Positions 7,614 through 14,990 of a stretch of 21,828 nucleotides of DNA are shown one piece after another (the first letter of the stretch is position 1; each line of letters opens with the position of its first letter). The DNA is from Succinivibrionaceae bacterium UBA3769 (GTDB lineage: Bacteria > Pseudomonadota > Gammaproteobacteria > Enterobacterales > Succinivibrionaceae). Location of the stretch: contig DFFT01000169.1 of assembly GCA_002372325.1 (NCBI GenBank), positions 1 through 21,828 on the forward strand, written 5' to 3'. The translations under genes and the position numbers were made by a program. Under the pieces are notes generated by a model, which did no database searches, was not told the DNA's origin, and saw nothing but the letters and a program-made list of their open reading frames with translations.

Positions 7614-8590
7614 TAATAAAATTCTTCCATAAGCTCCTCGGCGCGAGTCCGGTACTTTTGGGCGAGCCTGGGGTTCGGCTTGATGCTGTTATTCTGTTTT
7701 TTGCCTTTTTTTCCGGTGCTTTCAGCGTCAGCAGTTACGCCCTTTTCGTAGATATCGGCCAGAAGGGAGCAGCCGTCGGCTTCACCCAGGGAGCATGCTT
7801 TCTCCAGGAAAGTCAGAGCCTTTTTAAGATCCTGGGGGACATGCTTGCCCTTAAGATAAAGTTCGCCCAGATGACAGCAGGCGAAGGCATTTTTCAGGGC
7901 GCAGGATTTCAGTGTCAGGGGCTCGTACATCTCCGGCTTGTCCCGGTTCTGCTTCTCATATACCCGGCCCAGTTCGCCGCAGGCCATAGCGGAGTTCTTG
8001 TCGCAGGCCTTTTTCAGATACTCATACACATGCTCAAATTCCGGGTCATTAGGCTGATAGCGGTTTTCATAGATGAGTCCCAGAGATTCGCAGGCGGAAG
8101 TATTGCCGGCATCGCAAAAGTTCTCGAGGTATTCTCTGGCATTGTTGAAGCATTTGTCAGAGGGATGATAGCCGCCGTTCTCGCTGACATATTCGCAGTA
8201 TTCTCCCGATAAGGCATAAAGCTCTATAGCCTGTTTGCATCCATTATTGTCCTTAAGCTCGCAGGCCATGCGGTAGAAGGCGATGGCCTTTTCAAAATCC
8301 AGAATGTCGCCGCCGTTTCCGGGCTGCTTGCCATAATGATTTCCCATAAGGACGCAGGCTTCTGCATTAGAGAGACTGCAGGCGGTCAGGAGATAGTTCT
8401 CAGCCTGGTCAAAGGCGTCATCATCATAAAGCTCCAGATCATCGGAATCATCGCGGTCTGCGGCTTGCAAAATCTCCTTGCCTTTCTTCAGACATTCCTG
8501 GGCATCCTGGCACTGGGGATCCGCAGCAGCGACGCCCGCAGTCAGAAGGCAGCAGGCCAATAGAGATAATCTGAGAATTCCTGAAATCAT
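7613..8590 (-). CDS. Secreted Cys-rich Sel1-repeat protein
   Basis: 325 residues. A signal peptide (hydrophobic LRLSLLACCLLTAGVAAA) indicates export to the periplasm. The mature part is a solenoid of Sel1/TPR-like repeats of 36-40 residues with paired Cys in each, for example YLLTACSLSNAEACVLMGNHY, FYRMACELKDNNGCKQA, YLKKACDKNSAMACGELGRVY and FLEKACSLGEADGCSLLADIY (each given only in part). Disulfides between adjacent helices are expected, as in the Helicobacter cysteine-rich Hcp proteins. Such proteins act as periplasmic or secreted adaptors. An acidic run (DRDDSDDLELYDDD) precedes the first clear repeat. CGGAG lies 7 bases before the ATG. It converges on the TPM operon and is separated from the chaperone remnant by a 284-base gap. 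Confidence 0.88.
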   Translation of the reverse strand: MISGILRLSLLACCLLTAGVAAADPQCQDAQECLKKGKEILQAADRDDSDDLELYDDDAFDQAENYLLTACSLSNAEACVLMGNHYGKQPGNGGDILDFEKAIAFYRMACELKDNNGCKQAIELYALSGEYCEYVSENGGYHPSDKCFNNAREYLENFCDAGNTSACESLGLIYENRYQPNDPEFEHVYEYLKKACDKNSAMACGELGRVYEKQNRDKPEMYEPLTLKSCALKNAFACCHLGELYLKGKHVPQDLKKALTFLEKACSLGEADGCSLLADIYEKGVTADAESTGKKGKKQNNSIKPNPRLAQKYRTRAEELMEEFY

Positions 8591-8874
8591 AGCGAAGCTC
8601 CGGAAGAAACAGTCATGACTGAAAAAAGAGTAGCACAGTAACGGCGAAAATGTCCAATTTAGCCGCCGGGGAAGGGCGAATAATGGGAGCCTGACGGGAA
8701 TATTGCGGGGAGGGGCAGAAGAGCTCTCTTCAACTCCTAAAAACTGCTTTTGGGGAGAACAGCCAGAATGTCATTCCGGCTGCCGCTTTGCTGCCCCTTT
8801 GCCGGAGGCGTTTCAGCTATCTGAAATTCCCGTTTCCGGGAGTATTCCGGGGATGCTCCGGAATTTCTGCGGTT
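8591..8874. other. Intergenic region, no gene seen
   Basis: It holds two short inverted repeats near the 3' side of the chaperone remnant: ATTCCGG/CCGGAAT (about 8843-8863) and CCCG/CGGG (about 8828-8838). Neither is followed by a T-run. The Sel1 gene's promoter must lie here, but I see no clear consensus. Confidence 0.4.
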
Positions 8875-9246
8875 TTATACGGGCATGGCCTGATAGTCAA
8901 AGCCGTTTTTCTGGGTGGCGGGTGCGGGATTCTGCGTTTCTTCGGTTTCGTTGGGGCGATCCTCATAATGCTTCTTCCAGAAGATCACCTGAGCCAGAAA
9001 GGCATTGACCCGGTTTTCCAGATCCGCAACACTGTCAAAGCTGTTGTCGTGCCGTTTCCACAGCACGATTTTTCTCAGAGGCTCATGGATGCCGAAGGCG
9101 GCACCTCCGGTTTCCGCTCCTAGAAGCGATACCTTCATAAGTCTTGCCAGATCCTCTTTTTCCAGCCATGACGCATCGGCTATCTCGGAGTACATAAGAA
9201 GAGAGCCGTCATCCTCATCCGGAGTAAAGGTAATCTCGTAAATTAT
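8875..9246 (-). pseudogene. 5'-truncated CesT/Tir-type type III secretion chaperone
   Basis: A minus-strand frame of 123 codons open from 9246 with an in-frame TAA at 9247-9249. The protein reads TFTPDEDDGSLLMYSEI, then a helix, LLGAETGGAAFGIHEP, KIVLWKRHDNSFD and a C-terminal helix FLAQVIFWKKHYE. This order (beta strand, helix, beta with GxxFG, beta, long amphipathic helix) is the CesT/Tir chaperone pattern. CesT-type proteins have an N-terminal helix and first strand, roughly 25-35 residues, which are missing here. The break coincides with the abrupt change to AT-rich integrase DNA at about 9243. The ATG at 9195 lies inside the fold and is not the true start. It is probably a relic of an effector chaperone gene; no type III secretion apparatus gene is visible in the window. 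Confidence 0.68.
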
Positions 9247-9938
9247 TTATTAGAATATCAAGAATCAAATCTAAATTAGTTCATCCTCAGAAAAACAATT
9301 GGCTTTCTCGCGATGATATTAAATTGCTAGCAGATCAATGTTGCCATAATAGACTTGGTATCAGAGATAGAATGATAATAATTTTCTTGTTTATGACAGG
9401 TGCTCGTTTAGCCGAATTGATTAATTGTAAAATTAGAGATTTGTCCTTAACAGGAAAAGATTTCTACGTCGTATTTAATGGCAAAGGTAATAAAACAAGG
9501 TTAGTTCCAATCAATAACGAACTTTATAATAATTTAAAATACTACTTAAGTTTATTTCATAAAACCAACAATCCTGATAATTATTTATTTTATGTACATC
9601 ATAAAGGACATAACGAACAAATGTCTGAAGATAATATTCAACGTATTTTAAAGAAATACGGTGATTTGGCAAGAAAAATTAATCCAAGTTTACCACAGAT
9701 TCATCCTCATCTTTTGCGACATTCCTTTGGTGCAATTAATTATCGTGCAGGAATGTCACTTCCTGAGTTAGCAAAAATAATGGGGCATGACAATTTGGAA
9801 ACAACAGAAATATATGCTGAAACTGATTTTGATATGGTTAAACAAGCTGTACAAAATATGACTAAGGATGAAAACACTTTGTCAAAATGGGATGACTTAT
9901 CTGAGGAAGACAAGTCCTTGGTGAAGGGTAATGAGTAA
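9243..9938 (+). pseudogene. 5'-truncated tyrosine recombinase (phage-integrase family), catalytic domain only
   Basis: Very AT-rich, unlike its left neighbour. The frame is open from the junction with the chaperone remnant and encodes HPQKNNWLSRDDIKLL, which corresponds to the start of an integrase catalytic domain. Conserved catalytic residues follow: Arg in TGARLAEL, Lys in GKGNKTR, HxxR in HPHLLRHSF, His in MGHDN and the Tyr nucleophile in TTEIYAETD. The N-terminal core-binding domain is missing and no ATG precedes the domain; the first usable start is a TTG at 9324. All catalytic residues are present, so the loss of the DNA-binding half is what breaks it. A cluster of palindromic sites that may be its recombination targets lies just downstream. 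Confidence 0.8.
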
Positions 9939-9945
9939 TATAATA

Positions 9946-10060
9946 TTATGCCGATAAATTTATGACGCAATGGCGAAGTTATCTGCGTTTGCTGGCATAT
10001 TGTCGGCATAACGATTTTGTCGGTATAAACAGACTTATGCCGATATCGGCATAAGTCTGT
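9946..10060. repeat. Cluster of TTATGCCGA half-sites ending in a 32-bp perfect palindrome
   Basis: TTATGCCGATAA (9946-9957) faces TGTCGGCATAA (10001-10011) with 43 bases between them that contain an inner ACGCA/TGCGT pair. A third variant, TGTCGGTATAA, lies at 10018-10028. It is immediately followed by a perfect palindrome of two 16-base arms, ACAGACTTATGCCGAT and its complement (10029-10060). The cluster starts 8 bases after the integrase stop codon. Repeated inverted half-sites of about 11 bases next to a tyrosine recombinase gene suggest core or accessory recombination sites; an operator for a dimeric repressor is the alternative. The AT-rich segment ends here. Confidence 0.75.
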
Positions 10061-10096
10061 GAAAGTTCGTTCCGCCTGGAAAAAACCCGGCAAAAG

Positions 10097-10414
10097 GTGA
10101 CAGGAGGTCATAAAAACGACCAGGCCGCGAAGAATCATGCCAGCGCCGCCTCTTACCTGAACACATGCGAACTGAACGGCATCAGCAAGGGCACGGCCAC
10201 CAAACGAGTCTGGCAAGGCAAACCTGTTACCGTTGATGAACTGGGGTTAGAAGGTAAAATGGATTTCAAGAACCTTAAAGATAATCCTAATGTTGCGGAT
10301 CCGGTAGCACTGAAAAAACGGCTCGGCATAATTCCATCAGACGATTCTCCGGCGGAACCAGAGACTCCCCGGCCAGAACCGGATACTCCTTCTCGGCCAG
10401 GGGAAGAAAAATGA
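10097..10414 (+). CDS. Hypothetical protein, probably 5'-truncated
   Basis: A GC-richer reading frame of about 105 residues from GTG 10097. The frame stays open upstream to 10055, inside the palindrome, so the start is uncertain and the 5' part may have been removed when the AT-rich segment arrived. AGGAGG at 10101-10106 is not followed by an in-frame start. Residues include KTRQKVTGGHKND and ASYLNTCELNGISKG, then a Lys/Asp-rich part and a Pro/Glu-rich tail (DDSPAEPETPRPEPDTPSRP). There is no signal peptide or membrane segment. I do not recognise the family. A disordered tail would suit a C-terminal end of a larger protein. Confidence 0.35.
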   Translation: MTGGHKNDQAAKNHASAASYLNTCELNGISKGTATKRVWQGKPVTVDELGLEGKMDFKNLKDNPNVADPVALKKRLGIIPSDDSPAEPETPRPEPDTPSRPGEEK

Positions 10415-11214
10415 TCAATCAACGACCAATCTGACAACTGCAAGGGACTTGCCGATCGGACTTACTGTCAGATCCCGGCTGCCCGCTCACATCCCCATAA
10501 CCAGAGAATTTTACCTCCCGCATGGACGGTCTCTCAGAGATCGCCCACGTGAGTCATTGGCATCATTATGCCCCTTGAATGCTGTACATTTTTTAACCAT
10601 TTACAGGGGCTCTGACGGGCCGTGAATAGTAACTGCTCATCTGAAGCAGATTTTGGCAAAAATCCAGCGATCATTATGAAACTTAGACGTAATGAAGGGG
10701 CGTAGGTAGAATCGGTTTTGATTCCTATTTGCAGGCCACTCTACTTTAGGGAGGAAAATAGTATCCTAGCTGCCATTGTCTCAGATCATCATGAATTCTC
10801 CCTTACTAAGCCGTGTCGTATTCTTCTTCGTCTGAGCAGAGGTGCCAGTAAGAGGCTGAGTTTGGGCGTTTTAGTGTCACCATTAAGTAATGCCTTATAA
10901 CACAAGGGTTTGCGGTACTTCTGCAATGATTAATGTTTAACGAACGCAGACTCTTGAAACTGTTTTCTTAACCCCGCTCACAAATACCGTGTACTGTCTC
11001 TGGCGAAATGTGAGTACTTTCAAAGATCCTTTAATTGAAAGATTGTGAAAATTGATAAAAAAAAAATACGCATAGAATCGGACGTAAGTAGTGGTGAATT
11101 CGTACTGAAAGAAGACGAATGACTGCGATTTTGGGTCGTTTTCAGAAAATCCGGCGAAAGAGCGGGGTATCTGAAGGTGAAGTGAGTGGGTTTTGATTGT
11201 TAAGGAAATAACAG
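10415..11214. other. 800-base region without a recognisable gene
   Basis: No convincing coding region, tRNA or RNA gene is seen in either strand. Composition grades from backbone-like to AT-rich towards the right. GCCCCT/AGGGGC at about 10571-10613 could close a long loop. A run of ten A at about 11058-11067 lies roughly 150 bases before the AAA operon; the operon's promoter should be within the last 200 bases, but no clear -35/-10 pair is visible. The sequence may include decayed mobile-element DNA. Confidence 0.4.
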
Positions 11215-11643
11215 ATGAATAAAGCTGTGAAAGGCATAATGATAGATGCGCTTTTAGCTATTCTGACTGAACTGTATTTAAGTTGGGAAAATAGAGATGA
11301 GAAATATATAGTCACGGAGGAATTTGAATTTTTAAACAGAGATAAGTTAATAGAAATTGCTAAAGAACATATTGTACCGGGAGCAAATGCAATCGCCGTT
11401 ATGCAATGCAATTATCAAGGGAAGGGCAGAAAAATACTTGATTTGTTTAATAAAACAGAGATATCGAAGGTATTTAGCTCGGCAATTGATCTGGCAACTG
11501 AAAAAATGATCTGTATCTGCTATTTATCAGACGATGAGATTATTGAAAAGCAAAAGAATTGTTTCATAAATATTCGTGTAAAACATTTATCAAAGGATGT
11601 TAGCGAATTATTTAATGACGGTGATTTGGTTATTCTGCAATAG
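11215..11643 (+). CDS. AAA-operon small protein 1: unknown, shared C-terminal module
   Basis: 142 residues, AT-rich. ATG 11215 follows AAGGA with 8 bases of spacing. The first 25 residues are amphipathic (IMIDALLAILTELYLSWEN) with no classical membrane segment. A middle part includes EEFEFLNRDKLIEIAKEHIV. The last 42 residues (from ICYLSDDE to DGDLVILQ) align in length and pattern with the C-termini of the next three proteins: aromatic-acidic start, alternating hydrophobics, an SKDVSELF block, and a hydrophobic-Leu-small C-terminus. It ends 9 bases before the next gene, so an operon is likely. The function is unknown; I infer a component or substrate of the downstream ATPase from linkage and the shared module. 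Confidence 0.7.
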   Translation: MNKAVKGIMIDALLAILTELYLSWENRDEKYIVTEEFEFLNRDKLIEIAKEHIVPGANAIAVMQCNYQGKGRKILDLFNKTEISKVFSSAIDLATEKMICICYLSDDEIIEKQKNCFINIRVKHLSKDVSELFNDGDLVILQ

Positions 11644-11652
11644 GGAATTAAT

Positions 11653-12006
11653 ATGTCATTTTTCAGTAGTATTTGGGATGCTATTAAGCGGTTGTTTAGT
11701 GCCGTTGGCAGACTTATAAAAAGAATTGTTGTAAGTATTCTTAATTTTGCAAAACATGTTGTTAATTGGTTTAAATTATTAAACCTGAATCCAACAAAGC
11801 AAACTCCTTTCGTTATTGATGCAAAACATTTATCAAGCATGATAGCAAAAGCCCCTAGAGTTAATTGCGGAATATTTGCCGGTGTATATGATAATGAAAC
11901 GGAAACTATTACAGAATGTGAAATAATTGAAGCTGATGAACTAGATTCAAAGACAAAATCTGTTCTTGGAAATGCTGATGAAGATGGCATGGTTGTATTG
12001 AGTTAA
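11653..12006 (+). CDS. AAA-operon small protein 2: hydrophobic N-terminus plus shared module
   Basis: 117 residues; ATG preceded by AGGGA. Residues 1-42 are basic and hydrophobic (FFSSIWDAIKRLF, then IKRIVVSILNFAKHVVNWF) and could lie in or along a membrane. KLLNLNP and TPFVID lead into the shared C-terminal module: VNCGIFAGVYDNETETI, EIIEADELDS, TKSVL and the ending GMVVLS. It is a clear paralog of the next protein; from the KHVV-WFK motif onward, roughly two thirds of residues agree. No known domain is recognised. The Asp/Glu-rich module and the conserved extreme C-terminus suggest a binding surface rather than an enzyme. Confidence 0.72.
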   Translation: MSFFSSIWDAIKRLFSAVGRLIKRIVVSILNFAKHVVNWFKLLNLNPTKQTPFVIDAKHLSSMIAKAPRVNCGIFAGVYDNETETITECEIIEADELDSKTKSVLGNADEDGMVVLS

Positions 12007-12156
12007 AACTGAAAGCAGTGTGGTGTCGAAAGATCAATTTTGAGCAAAAATAAAATGAGCAAGGCTTGTATTTGTTTAGGTGTTCGTTTATTAAAGTTGA
12101 ATTTTGATTTTTGCACCGCATTTATTTAGTGTCTTCTAATTTGATAAGTTTAGCAA

Positions 12157-12498
12157 ATGAATAAATATACCAATGCCATAGAACAGTTATCAAATTGTTC
12201 TGTTAGTATTAAAAAAAGAAATGTTGAAGGTTTTCTTGATTTTAGAAAACATGTTGTTAGTTGGTTTAAAATGTTAAACCTGAATCCTGCAACGCAAACA
12301 CCTTTTATAATAGATGTGAATGATTTATCAAGCATGATGCCCAGTCTCTCTAAAATTAATTGCGGGTTGTTTCTTGGCGTATATGACGATGAGTCGAAAA
12401 CTATTATCAAATCAGAAATAATTCAGGCAGATGAGTTTGATTCAAATACAAAATCTGTTCTCGAAAATTCTGATGATGGCATAGTTGTATTGAGTTAA
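12157..12498 (+). CDS. AAA-operon small protein 3: tandem duplicate of protein 2
   Basis: 113 residues. From FRKHVVSWFKMLNLNP to DGIVVLS it follows protein 2 closely, including TPFIID, LSSMM, INCGLFLGVYDDE, IIQADEFDS and TKSVL. The first 30 residues do not match: the hydrophobic stretch of protein 2 is replaced by a polar MNKYTNAIEQLSNCSVSIKKRN. No Shine-Dalgarno is visible before the ATG, and 150 non-coding bases precede it. Either this copy has lost its own 5' end and is decaying, or it starts elsewhere and is a soluble version of its neighbour. The preserved module argues that at least the C-terminal part was under selection recently. Confidence 0.6.
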   Translation: MNKYTNAIEQLSNCSVSIKKRNVEGFLDFRKHVVSWFKMLNLNPATQTPFIIDVNDLSSMMPSLSKINCGLFLGVYDDESKTIIKSEIIQADEFDSNTKSVLENSDDGIVVLS

Positions 12499-12570
12499 AG
12501 CCGTATGGAAGTTAGTTGATGGCAAGGTCAGGATTCTTGCACCAGCTTGAAAAGCATAATAAATGCACAC

Positions 12571-12599
12571 TGTAAACGTTTTTTTTTACTTGGTTTACA
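12571..12599. repeat. Inverted repeat in the gap before small protein 4
   Basis: TGTAAAC (12571-12577) and GTTTACA (12593-12599) flank a T-rich centre with nine T. It may be a hairpin or operator inside the operon, 73 bases before the GTG of the next gene, and could mark an internal promoter or attenuator. Confidence 0.4.
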
Positions 12600-12672
12600 C
12601 ATATTAGAAATCATGCTGGCTGTTTGTGGTAATTTTACAAATTAAAACAAATTTATTTAACAAGGGGGAAAT

Positions 12673-13068
12673 GTGAACAATTTATTTTGGTTGGTAATTT
12701 TGGCTGGCATTGCAGGTTCCTGTGTTTATTATATAAAGAAAAGAAATAAACTCGACATGCCTGTTCAGGTTGAAATATATGATTCTGTAACGTTAACAGA
12801 TATTGTTAGTATGTTAAAATTGGAGCATCCGGATCAGAAGCGTCATACACCATTTATTGGAACGACTGAATTTCTTAAAACTTTTAAAATCAGTCTGAAA
12901 GTCCAACCGGCTCCTGATCAAACTCCCATAGTATTTGGAATATATGACAGTCAGGCAGAAAAAATTACCTATGCAAAGGTATTGTTTGTGAAAAGTCTGG
13001 ATGAGGAAGTTAAATCAGTTCTTAAAAAAGCTGAAGAGTCAGAAGAGTCTTTTGTGATATTGGGGTGA
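12673..13068 (+). CDS. AAA-operon small protein 4: N-terminal membrane anchor plus shared module
   Basis: 131 residues from GTG 12673, preceded by AAGGGGG; an ATG two bases earlier is out of frame and stops at once. Residues 4-22 (LFWLVILAGIAGSCVYYI) are one membrane segment followed by KKRNK, so the bulk of the protein should face the cytoplasm (positive-inside rule). The C-terminal part repeats the shared module: TPIVFGIYDSQAEKI, VKSLDEE, VKSVL and the ending FVILG. The middle, with HTPFIG, echoes the TPF(V/I)ID of proteins 2 and 3. Its stop overlaps the GGGGTGA ribosome-binding site of the next gene, so the two are coupled. Confidence 0.72.
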   Translation: MNNLFWLVILAGIAGSCVYYIKKRNKLDMPVQVEIYDSVTLTDIVSMLKLEHPDQKRHTPFIGTTEFLKTFKISLKVQPAPDQTPIVFGIYDSQAEKITYAKVLFVKSLDEEVKSVLKKAEESEESFVILG

Positions 13069-13072
13069 TTCT

Positions 13073-13381
13073 ATGCCTTTACCTTTAATACCTATTGTAT
13101 CATGGGCGGTTGGTGGTGTTGTTTCATTACTAGTAGTAGGAGCGGTAATAAAAGCAGTTGTAAGATCTTTTCCTGATTTGGAGAATGTTGTAAAAGAGTA
13201 TGTGGCAAAATATTTCGCTAAGAAAGCATTTAAGTGGCGTATTGAAAAAGCTAAAAAACACAGTGTCTGTGTTGGAATATATGATAAATCTGAGAATCCA
13301 GTTAAGAAGGTAAATGTTGAGTTCAAAGATGTGATTTCATCTGATATAATAAAACGTTTGCTTAAATGGTTTTTCTTTTAA
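13073..13381 (+). CDS. AAA-operon small protein 5: membrane protein with half of the shared module
   Basis: 102 residues. The ATG is 4 bases after the previous stop and uses GGGGTGA as ribosome-binding site. A long hydrophobic segment (about residues 5-30, IPIVSWAVGGVVSLLVVGAVI) is followed by a basic helix (KYFAKKAFKWRIEKAKK). HSVCVGIYDKSENPVKKVNV matches the first half of the shared module, but the tail then departs and ends IIKRLLKWFFF in place of the usual hydrophobic-Leu-small ending. This could be a natural variant or the result of a frameshift near the end. A 33-base gap leads to the ATPase gene. Confidence 0.7.
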   Translation: MPLPLIPIVSWAVGGVVSLLVVGAVIKAVVRSFPDLENVVKEYVAKYFAKKAFKWRIEKAKKHSVCVGIYDKSENPVKKVNVEFKDVISSDIIKRLLKWFFF

Positions 13382-13414
13382 TATGAATTTTTTTTGCAAA
13401 AGGAGCCATAATCT

Positions 13415-14716
13415 ATGATTAAGGTTACATGTTCGCCGAAGATTACGAATGACCAGTTTAACTTTTTTTCGGGGTTTGAAGTTGAATTGCGTAATTTAAT
13501 TAAGAAAATAGTTAATGAAGAAGAATATTGCCACCTTGTATTAACATTTGAATTATTTGTTGAGGATTCCAAGAGTTATAACAAAGTTTATATTTTAGAG
13601 AATAATGCAAATCCTGATATCAAAAACAGCTTGAAACTTTGTTCTGAGGTAGATAGTTATATCCATTCAAAGGAAATTAAGTTCAAATCATACCTGCCTA
13701 CTTCAACTATATTAAGAATTGCATTAAACTTTAAGCAGAGACAACAAGAAGCTCAATCCGCACCGGTATCTAATTTTATTGCCGTGGAAGGGAGGTATGT
13801 TTTTAATCAAATCGTTCTCCCCAAGGAAAAGCTTGATGAAATCTATAGTGCTATAAATTTGATTGAGCTTCAGGATTTGATATATAATAAATGGAATTTC
13901 AAATCCGTTGATGCGGTTCCCAGATGCATTTTGAATTTTTATGGCGAGCCTGGAACCGGTAAGACGATGTGCGCACATGCTATTGCTCGAAAACTCGGGA
14001 AGAAAATCTTAGCTTTGAATTACTCTGAAATTGAATCTAAATATGTTGGAGATTCAGCAAAAAACCTCATGAATGCATTCAATTATGCAAAAGAAAACGA
14101 TTGTGTTTTATTTTTCGATGAGGCAGATTCATTCTTGGGCAAAAGAATTCAAAATGTTTCTCAGGGGGCTGATCAGGCTCTGAATTCCCTCAGAAGCCAG
14201 ATGCTGATTCTTCTTGAGGAGTTTCAGGGAATTGTGCTTTTTGCAACAAACCTTATAACTAATTTTGATGTGGCATTTGAATCACGTATTCTGAAGCAAA
14301 TTAAGTTCGATTTGCCTGATGAATCAGCTAGGTGCCAAATAATTTCAAAGAAGATCCCGGCTGAATTGCCTTTTGATCATAATCTTACAGATGATGAACT
14401 ATTAAATCTCTCTCGGGCAATCGGACTCATTTCTCCCAGAGAAATCAAGAATGCGGTTTTGGAATGCATAATCAAAAAGGCAACTCATGATCGGGAAAAT
14501 TCTGTATTTACTTATGATGATTTCCTTCAGGCATTCAGGAATAAGAGAGAAGCCGTTGATAATCTTGAAAAAGAAAAAAATAAAGTTAATGCAAATCGTA
14601 AAATGCCTGATGACATAGTTAAAGAAAAAATTAAATCGGCACTGAATGCCTCAAAGGATATCTCCAAAGACGTCTCAAATGAAAATAACGAAGGTGTCGC
14701 ACAAAATCCAAGTTAA
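13415..14716 (+). CDS. AAA+ ATPase, Vps4/SpoVK-like core, unknown N-terminal domain
   Basis: 433 residues; AAAGGAG lies 10 bases before the ATG. Residues 1-115 form an unrecognised domain that probably binds substrate. The AAA core has Walker A GEPGTGKT (177-184), pore loop KYVGDS (209-214, aromatic-Val-Gly as in substrate-threading ATPases), Walker B VLFFDEAD (231-238), sensor 1 LFATN (275-279), an arginine-finger-like ESRI (289-292) and a sensor-2-like ISPREI (339-344). After about 375 comes a charged, Lys/Asn/Ser-rich tail. There is no protease domain, so it should unfold, extract or disassemble partners as a hexamer. It is the last gene of the AT-rich operon, and its likely partners are the five small proteins encoded upstream. 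The role is inferred from linkage only. Confidence 0.88.
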   Translation: MIKVTCSPKITNDQFNFFSGFEVELRNLIKKIVNEEEYCHLVLTFELFVEDSKSYNKVYILENNANPDIKNSLKLCSEVDSYIHSKEIKFKSYLPTSTILRIALNFKQRQQEAQSAPVSNFIAVEGRYVFNQIVLPKEKLDEIYSAINLIELQDLIYNKWNFKSVDAVPRCILNFYGEPGTGKTMCAHAIARKLGKKILALNYSEIESKYVGDSAKNLMNAFNYAKENDCVLFFDEADSFLGKRIQNVSQGADQALNSLRSQMLILLEEFQGIVLFATNLITNFDVAFESRILKQIKFDLPDESARCQIISKKIPAELPFDHNLTDDELLNLSRAIGLISPREIKNAVLECIIKKATHDRENSVFTYDDFLQAFRNKREAVDNLEKEKNKVNANRKMPDDIVKEKIKSALNASKDISKDVSNENNEGVAQNPS

Positions 14717-14777
14717 TATAACAGCTCTCTTGTAGTGCTGATATTGGTTACCAATCAATGCGTTAATGTACACGTTT

Positions 14778-14803
14778 ATGCAAGTCTGCTCGCAGGCTTG
14801 CAT
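14778..14803 (+). terminator. Hairpin after the AAA operon
   Basis: ATGCAAGTCTGC and GCAGGCTTGCAT form a near-perfect 26-base palindrome (one G-T wobble) 62 bases after the ATPase stop. There is no T-run, only ATAATTT, so it may be a transcript end or processing hairpin rather than a classical terminator. Confidence 0.4.
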
Positions 14804-14990
14804 ATAATTTGAGTGTGGCAAAATTATCCTAAATGATGTTTGAAGATGAATACAGCAATGTCTCTCTTCAATATTTCGTGAACCTCTTCAATGTTTATCA
14901 AAATTTAAATTTTGCGCAACACTCTTTGATAATAATATTCCATTATGATATTTGACTTTGGATGAACATTGTAAGCTTCGCATTCTCTTG

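Noticed and set aside
9946..10011. Integron attC site
   Set aside because: The region folds into inverted arms, but the GTTRRRY/RYYYAAC core boxes are missing, and the recombinase fragment shows no IntI-specific insertion that I can recognise.
9740..10216. Minus-strand frame opposite the integrase and site cluster
   Set aside because: The plus strand carries the integrase catalytic residues. The antisense frame spans a composition boundary and a palindrome.
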